Origin: Scilla litardierei
Lineage: Eukaryota; Streptophyta; Magnoliopsida; Asparagales; Asparagaceae
DNA length: 64,000 nucleotides
Direction of reading: 5' to 3'
Assembly: GCA_030789695.1 (NCBI GenBank)
Contig: CM061138.1
Span: forward strand, 20,098,214-20,162,213
Every line of letters starts with the position of its first letter. The stretch's first letter is position 1. Shown in pieces: positions 1-11,193 of the stretch. The notes beneath the pieces were generated by a model, which saw only the letters and a program-made list of their open reading frames with translations, searched no databases and had not been told where the DNA came from. Made by a program: the position numbers and the translations under genes.

Positions 1-105
1 CCTCTTCAAGACGTGGGAAACAACTCTAGAATCCTTATGGCTACGAATGTAAATGGTTCGGATACGAATCAAATATTGAATTTATCATATCCATATCCAG
101 AATTA

Positions 106-400
106 TGTTAGACCCGCGGGCCCACGGGTCTAGGCCCAGGCCGCCGCCTTCCTAGCCCATGCGTGCGCCCCATTAGCCTAGGACCCCTAATTTCTTTTAT
201 TTATAGGGGCTAGCCGTCAGTTGTTTGGGCATGCTTAATGATTGAGATTTCTCTTGAGCGTCTTAGGGTAGATTTAGATTAAACGAGTGTGGACGTCCTC
301 TTCGGCGTCTTGGGAGGAGAGCACACCTCTTTGTGCTCAATTATCTTGTTCTTCATTATTATTTCTCTATAAAAATCGTGCCTTTTGTTGGTTTCTAACA
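106..400 (+). repeat. 5' LTR of gag-only element
   Basis: The 295-bp LTR starts TGTTAG and ends CTAACA. It contains a TATA-like TATTTATA near 200. It is near-identical to 2403-2697; the few differences include one at the AATAAA-like region near the end. Confidence 0.9.
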
Positions 401-426
401 TTTGGTATCAGAGCACGTGACGGTCC

Positions 427-2342
427 ATGGTGGCTTCAACAATATCGCAAGACAAAATTGAGGCTTTGGAGGCGAAATTTACAAGCGAGATCGACGGGAT
501 CAAGAAATCGTTGGCGGCAAACGATGAATCCATGGTAAAGTTAACGGCTTCCATCAACCAATCGGCGACGAATCAAGCGAAGCACGACGAACAATTCGCG
601 CAATTGATGGGAACCCTAAATCAATTGGCGACGAACAACAAAGGGGATGGAAACCCTAAATCAACAGGAAAGGCGCCACCTTTAGGCAAGGGGAAGGAAA
701 AAGTTGAGAGCTTTGACCCGGAAAACGACTTTTTGGTGGAGGATTTGGCCGAGGATTGGGATGAGAAGCCGTGGAGGGTCGATTATCGAGAAGAGGTTAG
801 GCGAAAGGCCGCGGAAGCCCAAGGATGGACCGGCAACCTCGATCAACCCCGCGGGAGGGCACGAGAAAAGGGCGGGAGGCAGCAGCAACCCCCCAGGGGC
901 CCGCCAGCCCCCAGGATAGCCGCCGGGGAGGCGGCAGCCCCCTGGGCTCGCCCAGGGGCGGCGGACCCCCCAGGGGGCCGGCGAACACCCTGGGTTCGCC
1001 CAGGGGCGGCGAACCCCTGAGGGTTCCGACGACTCCCCCGAACCACGGGGGCCACTGGGGCTCCCAGGACCTACGGGCGGGGCCGGCGGCCCTGCCCGTG
1101 GCAGGCCGCGGCCCCGTCGACTCCTTCCAGCAAGCGCGCGGCTTTGCGGGGGTTTTGGGCTGTGATTGTCAGCAGAGGGAGCCGCGGCGAGGGGCTCTGG
1201 CAAGTGTCTTCGAGGAGGATCTGGGACCCGGAGGATTTCAGGAGCACGTGGACTACGGCGAAGGGTATCGGGACCCCCGACCCTCGATTTGGCGACGGAA
1301 GGTGGCAGCCGCCGCCTCACCACCCGAAGGGACGCACTGTAGGCGCGGGTGGGGACACATAGACTTCCAGGAGAGGCCCGAGGGCAAGTTTGGGGGTGAT
1401 GAGGGGTAGTGAGACCGAGGAGGAGGGCCCCATGGGGACTACGAGCGGCGCCAGAAGAGGTATCAGCACTACCGTCCGCATTACCGAGAGGAGGGGAGGC
1501 TCAAGCAGGGGCATTTTGGGGGAGAGTGCAGAGTACGGAAGCTGGAGATGCCGTTGTTCACGGGGGAGGATCCGCATGCCTGGCTATTCACAGCAGAGAT
1601 GTATTTTGCAGCACACCGCATGACAGAGGCGCAGAAGTTGGAGGCAGCGGCTATTTGCATGGAGGGTAGAGCTCTGAGTTGGTACCAGTGGAAGGAGAGG
1701 AGGCAGCAGATTCGCGGCTGAGAGGAGTTGAAGGATCTGATTCTAGAGAAGTTCCAATATCCCTGTCTGGGGAACCTGCACGAGCAGATGTATGCCCTCA
1801 GGCAAGAGGGACCGATGAGGGAGTACATCGAGAGATTTGAGACATTAGCAGGGCGAGTACATGGAGTGTCGGATGAGTCACTGGAGGGCACGTTCTTGAA
1901 GGGACTGCGACCCAGCCTTCGAGCCGCAATGAGACCCTACAAACCCAGGGGGCTTTCAGATGTCATCGAGATGGCGCAGATGGTAGAGGACTCCCGGACT
2001 GAGGACAAGAGAGGCGGGGGCAGCTACAGTGGACAGATACAGCGGGTCACCTCGACTGGAGCAGGCGGAGCGGGGGCCACTACTGAGACAGTTCAGGTGG
2101 GACTTGAGAAGACGGGAGAACAAAACAACCCACCACCAGCTGGAGGCCTATTCCGAAGGATGACCGATGCGGAGATGAGAGAGAAGAGGCAAAAAGGGCT
2201 TTGTTTCAGATGCGACGAGCGCTTCACTCCCGGACACCGCTGTGTGGATCGAAAGCTGCAAGTGTTGATAGCGAAAGCAGACGAGGATGATGATGTGGAG
2301 GACGAAGGGATCGGAGGGAAGGACGACTTCCACTCAGAGTAG
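427..2342 (+). pseudogene. Ty3-type gag with GC-rich linker, interrupted
   Basis: Gag coats the element RNA in virus-like particles. The ATG at 427 starts a 197-codon frame with an N-terminal helical region of the type seen in gypsy gag proteins. It ends in an extremely GC-rich Gly/Pro/Arg linker (about 870-1100), where the frame shifts. The gag core resumes at about 1545 with motifs such as GEDPHAWLF and ALSWYQW, is broken by an in-frame TGA at 1719-1721, and continues 1722-2342. That last part includes a CCHC-like knuckle reading CFRCDERFTPGHRC. The frame breaks mean no single full-length protein as the sequence stands. It could still be packaged in trans, since the RNA signals are intact. 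Confidence 0.72.
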
Positions 2343-2402
2343 CACCGCCAGTACTTTCATGCACCACCTTGAGGACAAGGTGGATTTTCAGGGGCGGAGT
2401 AA

Positions 2403-2697
2403 TGTTAGACCCGCGGGCCCACGGGTCTAGGCCCAAGCCGCCGCCTCCCTAACCCATGCACGCGCCCCATTAGCCTAGGAACCCTAGTTTCTTTTATTTA
2501 TAGGGGCTAGCCGTCATTTGTTTAGGCATGCTTAATGATTGAGATTTCTCTTGAGCGTCTTAGAGCAGATTTAGATTAAACGAGTGTGGACGTCCTCTTC
2601 GGCGTATTGGAAGGAGAGCACACCTCTTTTTGCTCAATTATCTTGTTCTTCATTATTATTTCTCAATAAAAATCGTGCCTTTTGTTGGTTTCTAACA
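2403..2697 (+). repeat. 3' LTR of gag-only element
   Basis: 295 bp, paired with 106-400. It is preceded by the polypurine tract and followed by the AATTA target duplication at 2698-2702. Confidence 0.9.
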
Positions 2698-3075
2698 AAT
2701 TATTGTTTGAATACGGATTTGGATACAGATAATGTATGGATCCATATCTTAAAAAGGGATATGGATATGAATTAGATATTGATAATTTGATCAAATATAA
2801 TATACAATAAATGTAGCTATTATGATAAAATGCATCAAAAACATAGCAATTATATTGTATCATCATAAATGAGAGTAACTAAATACAAATAGGTCATAGG
2901 TTTAATATATTATCGCTAATATCACATATCCATATCCAAATCCAAAAAATTCAAATTTCATTATCCAAATCAGTATCAGTATCTTATAGGGTAGGAAATT
3001 TTGATTCCGATATCCACATACGAAAGGAAACGGATATGGATACGATTTGGATAATCACTATCCGTTTACATCCTA

Positions 3076-3995
3076 CATGGCCCACTTCTATTAGTCCACA
3101 TTTCCCAATGAGGTGTTAGCATGACAAGGACATTGTACCCTAAAAGGTAGTGAGTATGTAATGCCACAAGTTCTGATGGATTAGCCCCATGTCATATATT
3201 GATGATGTCTCTTTGTGTATATGAATTACATGCACTTAATAATTAATCATCTCTAGCATTTTTTTAGAGGATGATCTCTGGCAAAACCATATTGTTAAGC
3301 ATTCCCCCTTTGGGGTGTTATATTGTCTCTGTATATCTTTTTGCATACGTGTGTCCCCATTAATTGGGCCACTAGTTTGGTCCCTAAACTAGGAGTATCT
3401 TACATTAACAAAGTCAGTCCCCCATGCACATTCAGGTTAATGTCATGCACAAAGCGAACTGCAGCACTCAGTTTATGTGTATGCTTAGGCTATTGCACTT
3501 GATAAGGTGACCAACAATTAACAAGCTCAGTTATTATTGTTACATTAAGCCATGATGCATCCTCGTATAGACCAACAATTGAGGTTTTTCAAAGAAGCCT
3601 TCTTGGTAGAAGGTTTAGAAGATGATTTAAAGGCACCCAAATTTAAACCATTCACTTAGTCAAATGGATCAAAAGATTTTTCGCGCTTGTTGATAAAATA
3701 AATAAAATAACAAAAATTAGAATCTCATTTATGAAAATTTTCTCTTTTAATAAATATATGGAACCACAGAATGCAATTAGATCCGTACATTGACATGAAT
3801 CTTTCAATTTGCATAAGTGGGATTTAAAACAACATAAGAACAATATGGAAGCTGTAAATTAACCAAATTTCAATTCCAAGCTCAGTTCTTTACAACCACA
3901 ACCGATTAAATAGAACCAAAATCAGAGACCCAAATGAGATCTCAGCTCAAACAGAAAAAATGGGGAAATTTAGATGACTAGTGGAGAAAAGATAC
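3076..3995. other. Non-coding stretch, probably intron 1 of the ARF-GAP gene
   Basis: AT-rich with no open frame matching the next ARF-GAP exon on the minus strand. It is placed in intron 1 because a canonical donor at 3995-3994 opens an intron running left. Nothing else was recognised. Confidence 0.5.
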
Positions 3996-4043
3996 CTGTT
4001 TTCTGAACATAGGAGAGTCTTCGAGGTTAACGAATGCGGCCAT
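3996..4043 (-). CDS. First coding exon of an ARF GTPase-activating protein (ACAP/AGD2-like), gene continues left of window
   Basis: On the minus strand ATG at 4043 opens 16 codons, MAAFVNLEDSPMFRKQ, ending at AAACAG followed by a GT donor at 3995-3994. This is the conserved N-terminus of plant ACAP-type ARF-GAPs of the AGD1-4 group (BAR, PH, ARF-GAP and ankyrin domains), closest in pattern to AGD2/AGD4, which begin with an N-L-E-D-S-P-M-F-x-K-Q block. These proteins stimulate GTP hydrolysis by ARF GTPases on endomembranes in vesicle traffic. Only this start of the BAR domain is here. I found no second exon down to position 1, so intron 1 exceeds 3.9 kb and carries the gag-only element. The identification rests on one short but distinctive peptide. 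Confidence 0.6.
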
Positions 4044-4975
4044 TTCTGATTCTCGCTGCTTGGCGATCGCTGGGTGCTCAGGGGATCGGATCCACCACAA
4101 GGGAAGAGAGATGGGGTGTTTTGGTCATCGCAAAGATCCTTTTAATCTCCCTCTTCCTCTTTTTATTATTATTAACATTTCTTACATTAATTAATTATTT
4201 AATTAATTATCGCTCATTTTTTATGTGTTTGCATTGGGGGAGATTGGGAGTCGTCCGATTGAAGCGGATGAGAAATCAACGGCTACTTTGTGGTCATCAA
4301 CATCAATATTTATACGGGAATTATGAAAATGCATTTTAATTACTGATAATATGGGTTGTTGTTCGTGTAGCCGTGTCATGGTCATATCGCATACCTTTTT
4401 TAAAGGGCCGGACTAACTGTACCGCAGTACTCTATGATACCCGTTTTTTTTTATATTTTTGGAGAATAACATCACATGAGATGTTATTCATCGATGTGAT
4501 TTTTATTTTTGGAAAAAAAAACAAGGCCACACCGCAAAGTACATGCTACATTTAGGAATTTCCTTTTAAAAAGGTGAAGAGTACACACCTATGAGTAGTG
4601 TAGGTAATGATTTTTTTGCTTAAAAAGAAAATATTTTCCATCAGGTTGTCTTTCATCTTCTATTCCTTGTTTTTTTTACATATAATCATTATGTACATCC
4701 CTATTAAGCTCTATATGCAACATTTTAATAGAGACAAAATTTTGGGAAAAAATTCTAAAAATCGAACAAATTTAAAAAAATTTATCAAAATCGACCCTCT
4801 TTTACCTCGGCAGCATTAAGGGTGATTCTGCTCTAAGTTGGCGAATGACGATTTAACGACAACCCCGATCAAATCACGAAGGATTTCTGCATTAGGTTGC
4901 CAAACCGATCAATTAATTACAGGTCGGTTGGGTACCCCATCCAACTTTTCCCTCAACACACTAAGAAAATATAAG
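4044..4975 (-). promoter_or_regulatory. Probable 5' UTR and promoter region of the ARF-GAP gene
   Basis: This lies directly upstream of the exon at 3996-4043. The GC-rich stretch 4044-4130 is the likely 5' UTR. Further upstream it is AT-rich, with no coding signal. No specific motif is claimed. Confidence 0.4.
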
Positions 4976-5410
4976 CATTGTGTGTTCATTTGCTCACAGA
5001 AGAAAATGATCCGCGTACAACCACTTATTTACAAGTTTGCCATTACACTGCGCTTGCCCCCACTCACAACTTATTTACAAGTTTGCCACTTATTCCTATT
5101 TTGCCCCCGCCCCCAAGCACAACCACTTATTTTCTGTCCCCCCCCCCCCCCCCCGCGCACACACACACACACACAGGCGATGATGACGGGAAAGACGACG
5201 ACGACGGGGAAGACGACGACCATCTCATCTCCATCATCTTCGTCGTCGAAGATTGGAGTCACTGGCCCGTCATCGTCGTCTTCCCCGCCGGAGATCGGAG
5301 GCTGGTTGTGCACGTGAGAAGGAGAGGTTGATTTTTAAATGGCAAACTTGTAAATAAGTTGGTTGTGCGCCGATGATTTTTCCTGTGCGCAAATCAACAC
5401 TTTGTCACCC
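4976..5410. mobile_element. Element with long terminal inverted repeats (MITE, possibly Mutator-like)
   Basis: Left arm (about 4976-5046) and right arm (about 5338-5410) are inverted copies of about 65-70 bp. Both carry the order ATTTGCKCACAG, then ATGATCCGCG/ATCATCGGCG, then ACAACCACTTATTTACAAGTTTGCCATT. Inside are a C-run (about 5140-5155), an (AC)n tract and a GACGAC-rich segment. There is no transposase frame. Long TIRs suggest a Mutator-like MITE, but I could not define a clean 9-bp duplication. A related TTTACAAGTTTGCC arm occurs at 43,579-43,777. Confidence 0.5.
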
Positions 5411-5898
5411 TATAAACATGGAATGAACCATTAGCATGAAGGAACAAGTCTTATTATTTGTACAAAAAATTTTACAAGTTTCTAACAAATCTTATTATTT
5501 GTACCACGACGGGTGTTCATAGCAAGTGATAACGCAGGTGCCACATCAATCATCTCGGCATTTGCAAAAGAGTCCGAGGGCTTGACATCTTATCGCACCC
5601 TTCGACGAAGCGGAGTGCATCTACTCTGAGGATAGATAGATCTACAACAGACTCAAAACTTGTTCTTAGCCGAAATCTCTAATCACATCATAATGATTTA
5701 TAATTACAATGCATCAAGACTAATTTCAACCACAATCAGCATGATAACAACATCGAAACAGATAGATAGATCTTTGCCATACATTTGAACACAACATCGA
5801 CTCCCTGACCCCGATAATTATAGTTATCCGAGTAAAACATAAGTCATCATTTAACTCTATCTTCTTTTATAATCAGATTTTACTTTTTTGCCTTTTCT
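5411..5898. other. Intergenic, 3' flank of the complex I subunit gene
   Basis: No coding signal. It includes the likely 3' UTR of the gene ending at 5899 (minus strand). No poly(A) signal was assigned with confidence. Confidence 0.4.
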
Positions 5899-8800
5899 TT
5901 ACTCGACTTCAAACCCCTTCTCCTGGAGCTCCTGGATGACCTCGTTCCTCATGCGAAACCATAGCTTCTGAGCTTCCTGATCGAATTTCTTGCTCTGCAA
6001 CTGCTTCTGGAAGACGTCGGAGTCCTTGCCGGAGTCTATAAAACCTTTTGGTCCGATGGTGGTGCCGAGCGTGCCTCCGCTTGCGATGAACTCCTCAACT
6101 GCCTCCTTGTCGCCTGGGTATGGAAACCTCCTGCGCTCGTAAAGGTGAGCCATCTCTTTCTCTTCCTGTGCTCAGAGAAGACATAGGATCAATATTATAA
6201 AGCCATATTAAAAACAGACATCGGTTGATTAAGTTAGGATTCTTGAGCATGGTAGAACACAGTTCAAGTGGTTTAAGTGAGTTCAATGGTCAACAGATCC
6301 AGCATAACCGAAACATAGTACAACAAAACCAAGCCCAATGCAGAGAAAATGATTAGTCCAGTTTCTGAATCATGCCAACAATTTCTGATAAAAGTTGGGT
6401 TATATTTTTGGCAGTAACCTGCACCATTCTTGATTTTAAGATGAATGTAATATATGAATTCCTAGGAGAAAATGTCTGAAGGAAAAAACCATTGATGTCT
6501 GTAAATTCTCATAGCATCCATTTGTCTTCAGCTAGCTGTGCTCTGTAAAATTTGTTTGCTAGTATATACTGTGAAATTTGTACATGTGGGCATTCTCAGA
6601 TTAGCTTACCATTTATAACCCAAGTCTTTTGTATGTGCTACCCTCCTCCAACCCCTCAATCCCATGTTCCCTTCCCCGATACTTCGCTAGTGTTTTACCA
6701 TGAGTACTTCTGTTCTTCATTAGAAATTTTAATTACTGGAGAATTCATGTTACATAATAACTGAGGATCCCATAATGCATGAAAGATAGGAGGCCAGCAG
6801 TCAAATTGAATAGATGACATCAAACATGAAAACACCTAATGAACGCCCAAGTTTGACATAAGACGTGATCTATGTTACAGTATCAAAGTGGACACTTCAA
6901 ACTCCTTTGTGACAAGAAAACGTTTCTTATAGGGGACCCCTCAAACACAAAATGAGAATAAAACTGGAACATATAGCCTCTACAACTAAGGTAACACGAC
7001 AAGAAAGCCATGTCAGATGGCCGAATTTCACGAGGAACCCGTCCAATGATTCTATAATTAGCTACCAGAAAAGAATATAATGGATGGTATTTTAAACTAA
7101 TTTTCATTTCATCTGTCTGATTAGAACAGGATACAATCTTACATGTTACTGGCATGTAGAGGTCATTTTTCCATCAACAAAAAGTTGCAAGACCAAACTA
7201 CAACTATTCACATACTTATTATAAGACTGGTACATGATACACTATGTACTGCCCCCTTTTTCCTTCTACCAATCTTGTTTCTCCATTTGTCCATTTATTA
7301 CATTATGTTCTAACACCATTTTTATTTAGATATTTTTAGTTATATAATGATAGATTCAAAATCAGATTACTGATTAGCAGTGCTCTTTGTGACCTTAGTT
7401 ACGATGCATCCATATCATGAGATACACCTTTGATTGATGATTCTGGATTGATACAGTTCATCGTCAGTGGCGGTTCATTTATAAGTTGGCTACCCAAGTT
7501 CTCTGTTAATTGCCCCATGTGATTCTAAGAATTTGACTCTAACTCACATTAATAACAAGAAAAATAAAAGGGCTTTCAGCCAAAACCCTAAATATGAGCA
7601 TTCCCTACCAATTCCCCGCTCCACAAGGTTCCCTTCATCCATTTGAGGCTGTCAATCAAGTGAATGGATGTCATCTTAACTGTTCCATTCATCTTCCACC
7701 TTTGAAAGTAAACTTTCTCATCCACGTCTCGATGCCATCATGGCACAGTAGAAGTTTTCATTTTCATCTATCTCTACATAAACCAGTTCATCCTTGATTG
7801 CTCTTTAAGTTTCAAAAAGCAGATAAGACACAGAATACTGTCTCCAACCAAAAAATGGCATGTTTAACTTTGTCGCACACAAGAGGCCTTACTTTTCATG
7901 CCTAGCTCTTACAAATGTAAACCATATTTACATAAAAAATAAGCACATGATAAAGCACATTATGCCCTTTTCATACAAAAGCTAAGTGTTTCCATGGTCA
8001 TCTTAACTTCTGATTTTTCATTAAACAAACATTTATGTGTATCATCATGCCGGAGTTTGGAAAATCATGGTACCCAACAAAAACCACTTGTCCATGTCGG
8101 TACAATGAGTTATAAAATTGACAAAAATATGATGTATTTTGCAATCATGAATTTGGAAGCAAAAGCCTAGCAGGTCATAGCTAAGATCAAGGTACATCAG
8201 AGGGCATACAAGGAAATGCACAATAAAGAGCTCAAACCTACCCTACAAGGACGGAGACAGGAATCCAAAGTCACCCGGGCAACAAGTACTACCAAAAAAT
8301 AAATCGGGCTACAAGAGCAGTGCAAGGGTCGAAGTAAGACCAGAGCAAAGGCTGACTCAATGGCAGAACCAAAAACTGATATGGGCTGCCGCCCGGGTCA
8401 CTTTCTACATGGCTCCGCCCCTTCTCCTCCACTCACCATCTCGTTACATCGTCTCATCATGGACATGAACCCAATTGTGACACCTTTTGTTCAAATTCAA
8501 TCGCCTCACAGAAAAAGGATTGCCTAAGAATAAAGGGTCCATTCTGAAAAAAAGTTTGAAGGCTCCATGCCTGCCTCTTTTCATCTGCGGAAGCTTCTTT
8601 GTCATTTTGGCACTGGATGCATTCTCCACAATGATTAAATGTGAATCAACAGCAGATGCAATTATTGCATCCATATGGTTTATCCATCAAATGAAGCAGA
8701 AAATGGAGTTGTATTTTTCCAAGAACATCCAAACTCCATGAATGCAGGGACAATGATTAGTATCTGTAGTATCTTTACTAGATACGTCACAAAAATAGCA

Positions 8801-9816
8801 TTAAAATATTTATACTGGTGCATGCTTCAAAGTAGAAACTCTAGATGGACCGAAACAAAATTTCAAGTATTGTTTCACATAAAAATAAAAAATAAAACAT
8901 GACTCGGTATGACACTTACATTAGAACCCTTGGGAAATTATATATGCATAACATGATAGAGTTGAAAACATGGACTCTTAGGTCAGAACTAAACGGATTC
9001 GGTACCCTTAAGAATTCTATATGCATCAATCAAAGGAGTGCAAAACAAGTCTATCAAAAGACTATGCACCTATACAGTAGGTTTCACCTTTGGTCTAGGC
9101 TTCAATGTCCACCAACCAAGCGGGGAGGTTTCATTCCACAGCCAAGCAAGTCCCATGAGCGCATAAGTGCATATCACAGCTTTCCCCATCTGCTTCCAAA
9201 AGTAACGATCCTCCTTTCCAAGCCCAATTTTCCTGAATTGACACAAAACATTTAATTCCTCTTTTTAGTATATAAACAAATAATTCCTTCAGAGCTGGCC
9301 ATAAGTGAGGGGTTTTCAATAAATTTGGGATGGTGCTACCAAAAGGTTGGCTTCCGGATCTTCGGTTAAAAAAGGGCTGGCCATATATATATTTATAAAA
9401 AAGTATATATATCCAGCATTTGATGGCCTCATGCTTCAGTTACTGGTCGAAAAACATTGAACCCTGAGGAAATAAAAGCGACCTGATAAAAAATATTAGA
9501 AACAAACCGATGTCCAAAGGAATATCAACTCAAGCGATCAACAAACATCCATGCTGTTTAAATTTTTGCTTGGATACATAAGTAATATGCAAGACAAACT
9601 GCACTAAGAAACCAACGATATACGGAAAAATTACACCAAACCCGTTGTGAGATTGCAATTCAGGTGAGTTTTGCATGAAATGGGACTTCAATGTTAACTT
9701 TTTCCCCGAACAGATAACAATATGGCATCAATTATCACTGTGGGAGTAAAATTAGAATCAGGGTGCAAAGTATTAGCTTGCCTCAGGAACTTCTGAGCTT
9801 TCGGAAAGTTGGCCAT
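5899..9816 (-). CDS. Complex I ESSS-like subunit (plant mitochondrial), three coding exons
   Basis: Exons on the minus strand are 9816-9782, 9232-9088 and 6165-5899 (stop TAA). Joined, they give 148 codons with no stop. The N-terminus MANFPKAQKFLRKIGLGKED leads into a hydrophobic single membrane segment (about residues 30-42, ICTYALMGLAWLW). Next comes the conserved ETSPLGWWTLKPRPK, then EEKEMAHLYERRRFPYPGD, and a charged helical C-terminus ending LQEKGFEVE. This pattern matches my memory of plant proteins annotated as the ESSS subunit of NADH:ubiquinone oxidoreductase (Arabidopsis At2g42310/At3g57785), an accessory membrane-arm subunit in the inner mitochondrial membrane. The intron after exon 1 uses a GC donor; the next is GT-AG and 2.9 kb long. 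An ATG at 6153 would give an 84-codon frame, but the upstream exons are clearly coding. The gene model is firm; the family name is less so. Confidence 0.78.
8246..8423. mobile_element. Possible hAT-type MITE in intron 2 of the complex I gene
   Basis: The left end AAGGACGGAGACAGG and the inverse of the right end, AAGGGGCGGAGCCATG, form an imperfect TIR of the common plant type with GGGGCGGA. No clear 8-bp duplication was found, so this is tentative. Confidence 0.33.
9776..9787 (-). other. GC-type 5' splice site (GC-AG intron)
   Basis: Reading minus, exon 1 ends CCTGAG and the intron begins GCAAGC (GC at 9781-9780). The acceptor is TTCAG before 9232. Only this junction keeps the frame (AG plus G gives Arg, then KIGLGKED). 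No GT donor lies nearby. It matches the known AG|GCAAG consensus of U2-type GC-AG introns. Confidence 0.75.
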
Positions 9817-10150
9817 CTGGAAATCCTCCTGTGAATTAAAAAAAGTTTGCTTCGTTCAGGCATTTCTCCAAACAGATGAAGTACATGAGATAGACACAAA
9901 GAGACCCCATTGACGCATTCAATCAAACAACTGAAGTGCACGGCTTTTATAAGTATCAAAGATATCTACTGATGCTAACTAGAAACATGGATTTAAGGGA
10001 AACATCAAATTTTGGGGGTTGAAATAAAGAAAAATGAATTAAAAGGAAATCACGGAGCCGATACGAGATCTTTCAATTACCTGCAAAAACGTTTGGAGGT
10101 TGTCGAGACGATGGGTCAAAAACGAATTATGTGGGTTACACCGCGCGCTT
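9817..10150 (-). other. 5' UTR exons and 5' UTR intron of the complex I gene
   Basis: Coding exon 1 is preceded by GAGGATTTCCAG (9828-9817) and an acceptor TTCACAG. The matching donor is TTTTTGCAG|GTAATTG at 10,081/10,080. This implies a non-coding first exon from 10,081 up to about 10,150 and a 252-bp leader intron (10,080-9829), a layout common in plant housekeeping genes. The transcription start is not determined. Confidence 0.5.
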
Positions 10151-11188
10151 GCAAGTTGAAACCCCCGACCCGATGCAAATTAATGTAAAAAAGGAATTTT
10201 CATCCGTATGATCCGGGAGCGTAAACGGATCGGATTATGATCGGATTCTTGTAAGATCCGAATGCGAACATAGGGCTCGATTCAAACTCATTTATTTCTT
10301 CTCAGCGGTTTAAATTTGCATTCAAATTAATCGCGTTAAAAACTGTTTATAATTGGTTTAAGAAATCGCATAAAATTTTTATAATATGAATTATTTTATA
10401 ATTCCATGCCTTCTTACTACCATTATTTTTTTTTATTTTTATAAAAAATTTCAATCTATTTGTGATATACATAATGCGCCTAAGCTTTATTCTATTTTCA
10501 GGTTTTGTCGGGCTATTGGATTTGAAAACTGCATACCATAATAGAACCAATAATAATTTTAATTTTAATTTTTGGATCCAAACTCAATAAAAACCTCAAT
10601 GGTCTGATCGGGTGAAAAATATGATGAAATAAAAATATCAGTATGATATTGGTTTACATGCACGTTGCTAATTAATATTATTATTGGATTTCTCGTGACA
10701 TTATCTTCTTGGACTAGCACGTTAAGAAATGTTTGGAGGGACAAATTTTCAAAATAAGATGAAAATTAAAAATAAAAATAAGATGAAAATTAAAATTTAA
10801 ATTTATTTACAAAAACCGATCAACTTCTCGCTATGTTAGCTAAGTGGAATATTTCAAAATGGTCATGCCTGACATTCTCGGCTCTTTTGGGCCATTTCTC
10901 AATGGCTATTACTATGAAATGATCATGATTTGCCATTTCGAATGTTCATAAATTGTCCCTGGTTGCCGCCTCCAATCATTTTGAGTGTGATAGATTGACC
11001 GAGATTACCAACTCTGGACATTTTTCAGCGCCAATCTGCAAGCAAAATCCGATGTGACAAGAAGATGTGCAGTGTTTGTAATTAAATTTAAAGTTGAAAC
11101 CAGACGGCATCGCCTCTTCCAATTTTCCCTTTTTCGCTCTCTTTTGTTGATGCAGCTCATAAAACCCCACTAAAACAAATACAAATAC
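10151..11188. other. Intergenic region upstream of the complex I gene
   Basis: AT-rich with no coding signal. A segment from about 10,210 (GGGAGCGTAAACGGATCGGATTATGATCGGATT) resembles hAT-miniature-element ends but has no clear partner. A short tandem repeat of AAGATGAAAATTAAAA lies near 10,757-10,795. Confidence 0.4.
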
Positions 11189-11193
11189 AAATA

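Larger units (their letters stand above)
106..2697 (+). mobile_element. Complete non-autonomous gag-only LTR retrotransposon (TR-GAG type, Ty3/gypsy-derived)
   Basis: Two 295-bp LTRs (106-400 and 2403-2697) begin TGTTAGACCC and end TTTCTAACA, flanked by a 5-bp target duplication AATTA (101-105 and 2698-2702). The LTR is followed by a primer site TTTGGTATCAGAGC (401-414, initiator tRNA-Met type), and a polypurine tract CAGGGGCGGAGTAA (2389-2402) precedes the 3' LTR. The interior holds only a gag region. Protease, RT, RNase H and integrase are absent: after gag the sequence goes almost directly to a segment matching the end of pol of a Ty3 chromovirus (LEDKV) and the polypurine tract. It must therefore be moved by enzymes of a full-length relative; element C at 51-57 kb is of a related type. 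Confidence 0.88.
42..3075. mobile_element. hAT-like miniature element, split by a later LTR element
   Basis: The flanks of the LTR element at 106-2697 are parts of one older repeat. The left end (from 42) reads TACGAATGTAAATGG and the right end (to about 3075) is the inverse of TAGGATGTAAACGG; both arms continue inward with degenerate GGATATGGATA-type repeats. This end type, with reiterated short internal motifs, is typical of plant hAT-derived miniature elements. The expected 8-bp target duplication is not clean: only ATGGC is shared by the flanks. No coding potential is seen. The family call is an inference from end sequence and composition. Confidence 0.4.

Noticed and set aside
825..1409. 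Long overlapping frames on both strands in the GC-rich gag linker
   Set aside because: Low stop density is due to GC content; only the gag frame has family motifs.
5071..5313. Acidic 80-codon frame and its antisense
   Set aside because: Caused by GACGAC repeats and a C-run inside an inverted-repeat element.
8899..9255. 118-codon plus-strand frame over the second coding exon of the complex I gene
   Set aside because: Antisense shadow: the minus-strand exon 9232-9088 has splice sites and conserved protein text.
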